DNA from: Diadema setosum | Lineage: Eukaryota > Echinodermata > Echinoidea > Diadematoida > Diadematidae | Reading direction: 5' to 3' | Length of the DNA stretch: 64,000 nucleotides | NCBI GenBank assembly: GCA_033980235.1 | Contig: CM067062.1 | Coordinates: 19,374,301-19,438,300, forward strand | Shown: in pieces, positions 62,101-64,000 of the stretch | How the letters are laid out: each line of letters starts with the position of its first letter | How positions within the stretch are numbered: the first letter of the stretch is position 1 | The notes under the pieces: generated by a model | The model's input: the letters and a program-made list of their open reading frames with translations, nothing else | The model's database searches: none | What the model was told of the DNA's origin: nothing | Program-made: the position numbers and the translations under genes

Positions 62101-64000
62101 CTTGGAAGTTCATTTAAGAATGTTTGCCATTGGTTGTTTGACATTATACACTGTACCTGAAATTTCATGACATCATGCACATGCACCTGTACTCCGTTTG
62201 CGAAATGTAAGCATTGTTATTGATGACGTCGAAGAATATTCATTTGCCTGGATGAATACTTTAAGATAATACAGTATGCATCCACAATGAATAACATCTC
62301 TCGCGTAATGTTTTTCCCATCAATAGTGATTACCCCAAAAATAAGGCAAGGATGAAAAATTCTTGTATGTCGTAAGCTATGCCATTAAAAAAATTGCTAT
62401 AATATAAGATATTCTTCTGATCTGTTCTTCATTAAAAAAAAAAGCAGGTCAATATCATTACATGACATACTTAGCGCAACATGCACAATGTGCCTGAAGT
62501 TTTCAATTCAAACCATGCATGTATGCATAACCAGACTCTAAATAGACAATTATTCATCCGCCTTCCGCTTTCGCATGTTTTCATGTCTTATGTAGCTGTC
62601 CACATGTTGAGATTGTTCGCCTTCGTGTGCATTTTTTTCCAATTTTGGTCAAAGCAAAGAGTAAATTGAGTACCATATTTTCTGATTCTGGTTTTTATTA
62701 TGTGTTTGTAATAGGCACTCTAAAATGACTAAATTGATATCGATGACATATACCATGTTCAATTAACTAAGCTCAAAATACCCAGGGGATGTATAAGTGC
62801 TCTAAAACATCGAGACAAGAAAAAAAACCATATCAAATATCCAGAGAGGAAGTTTGAAGAGAATAATAAGGAACAATATGCTTTGCAAGATGCCAAATCA
62901 ACTTTATTCATTAATGATGAGGACTGATTCTCAGGAGAAATTCTCGGTTCGGTTGGTGTAAACTTTAATAGTTGCATCTCTCTCTTGCACGAGCTATTTT
63001 GTTATAAGGCCTTATTATTCTGAAAATCTTACCTGAGGATAGAAATCTAATAATCTACGTTTAAAGTCGCAGGCTAGAAATGAATTTCGACCGCAATTCT
63101 CATCAGCAATATTGATTAGACAAAAAAACAAAATGAAACCGCATCTGCGTCTTTATGTCCTGTTATGATTCGACAACAGGTAAGTAATCGTTACCTTCCT
63201 AATGCTGGATGACAGAGTTGGGGGCTGCAGGCTTCAGGGCAAACAAACAAAGTACAATGTGCATAATTATGTAGGTTGAATTTTTCAACTCAAGAGCAAA
63301 TAATTGTCCATGCAATAACGTTTGAGCAAAGCAATACCTGCCCCCCCCCCAAAAAAAAAGGAGAATGATAAATTATAACACATATATCCTGTATTTCAGC
63401 GGGTTATTACATTATTTCTGCCACAGTTTTCAGGATTTACATCACAGCAAAATCGTAACGACATCTAAGCAATTTGGGACACAATGTTCTCTCACGTTGA
63501 CAAGTTTGAAAAGCCATGCGTGGAGACGTATCAGCATTGGTACTATTTGCTCTATCCTTTCTCGGAAGCGAGCAGATTTAATTCGGCATGAAACCTTGCT
63601 CTCTCTCTCCCTCATTCATCTTCGCCTCCAAAGGGCATCAGTGATTAGGTGCGGATTAGATCCCTATCTCGAAACCTGATGAGCGTCTACATCAAATTTG
63701 ACAGTTTAGAACTTGAGAGCTATCGCCAGTGACTTGCCGAGGTAATAACCGAGTCCCCAAGATGTACTTCGACGATTTCATAGAGACGGGGGAACACTAT
63801 TAAGGACATGCATGGTCTTTTGTCTGTCACTTATTGAAGCAAAAATTCATCGAATACACTCCGTCAGTGTCAGCGCATTTATCACCTTCATAAAGACGTT
63901 GGAAAAGGGCGCCTCATTCACTGTCGAGCCTTAGAAAAATTGGAGTGGGCGTGGGCGAAGGAGTCTAACAAATCATGGACTTCCGTTTACTAATGTTTCT

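Larger units (their letters stand above)
59430..64000. other. Mostly non-coding; possible 5' part of minus-strand genes
   Basis: Apart from the MITE at 59934-60066, a CA microsatellite (59787-59826) and the signal-peptide ORF at 61810-62100, I found no gene. An open minus-strand frame at 60506-60841 has no start codon and is discussed under findings. Confidence 0.4.

Noticed and set aside
63660..63700. Hammerhead-ribozyme-like words CGAAAC and CTGATGAG side by side
   Set aside because: The required stem II and the downstream GAAA with flanking helices are absent in the right order.

Overview
This is a gene-poor eukaryotic window. Reading frames are split by GT-AG introns up to about 15 kb long, base composition is AT-rich, and microsatellites and short inverted-repeat transposons are everywhere. 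There is no bacterial gene organisation. The terminal inverted repeats, TTAA-flanked MITEs and regional CpG pattern suggest a marine invertebrate, probably a deuterostome such as an echinoderm. That assignment is an inference from repeat style and not a species identification.

Left part (1 to about 22.7 kb): the 3' end of one plus-strand protein-coding gene. Three coding exons (5025-5192, 6360-6531, 21504-21688) join in compatible phases and encode the last 174 residues of a protein that looks mostly alpha-helical and that I cannot name. Introns of 1.17 kb and 14.97 kb separate them and hold several MITEs, a fold-back element, tandem duplications and a 26-bp hairpin. The 3' UTR appears to contain a small TTAA-type MITE. 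This whole domain is strongly CpG-poor up to about 25.5 kb. To the right, CpG becomes several times more frequent. This resembles the mosaic gene-body methylation of invertebrates.

Middle (22.7 to about 58 kb): mostly intergenic. It holds nested inverted-repeat elements (23152-24083 and 34339-34795), hAT-like MITEs, an unusual CCGAAGG motif array (37468-37772), a 0.6-kb G-rich purine minisatellite (42755-43395), a perfect 36-bp palindrome (44579-44614) and a compact 144-bp palindromic element (55828-55971). Two plus-strand coding-like stretches are worth noting: a terminal exon at 40663-40840 followed at once by AATAAA, and a high-GC3, cysteine-containing open stretch at 49610-49843.

Right part (58.6 to 64 kb): minus-strand exons of a probable multi-pass membrane protein. 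Exons 58942-58995 and 58684-58800 share phase 0 and are joined by a 141-bp intron. A further possible upstream exon lies near 59350-59427. A signal-peptide-bearing ORF lies on the same strand at 61810-62100. No protein here is recognised well enough for a gene symbol, and no database search was possible.
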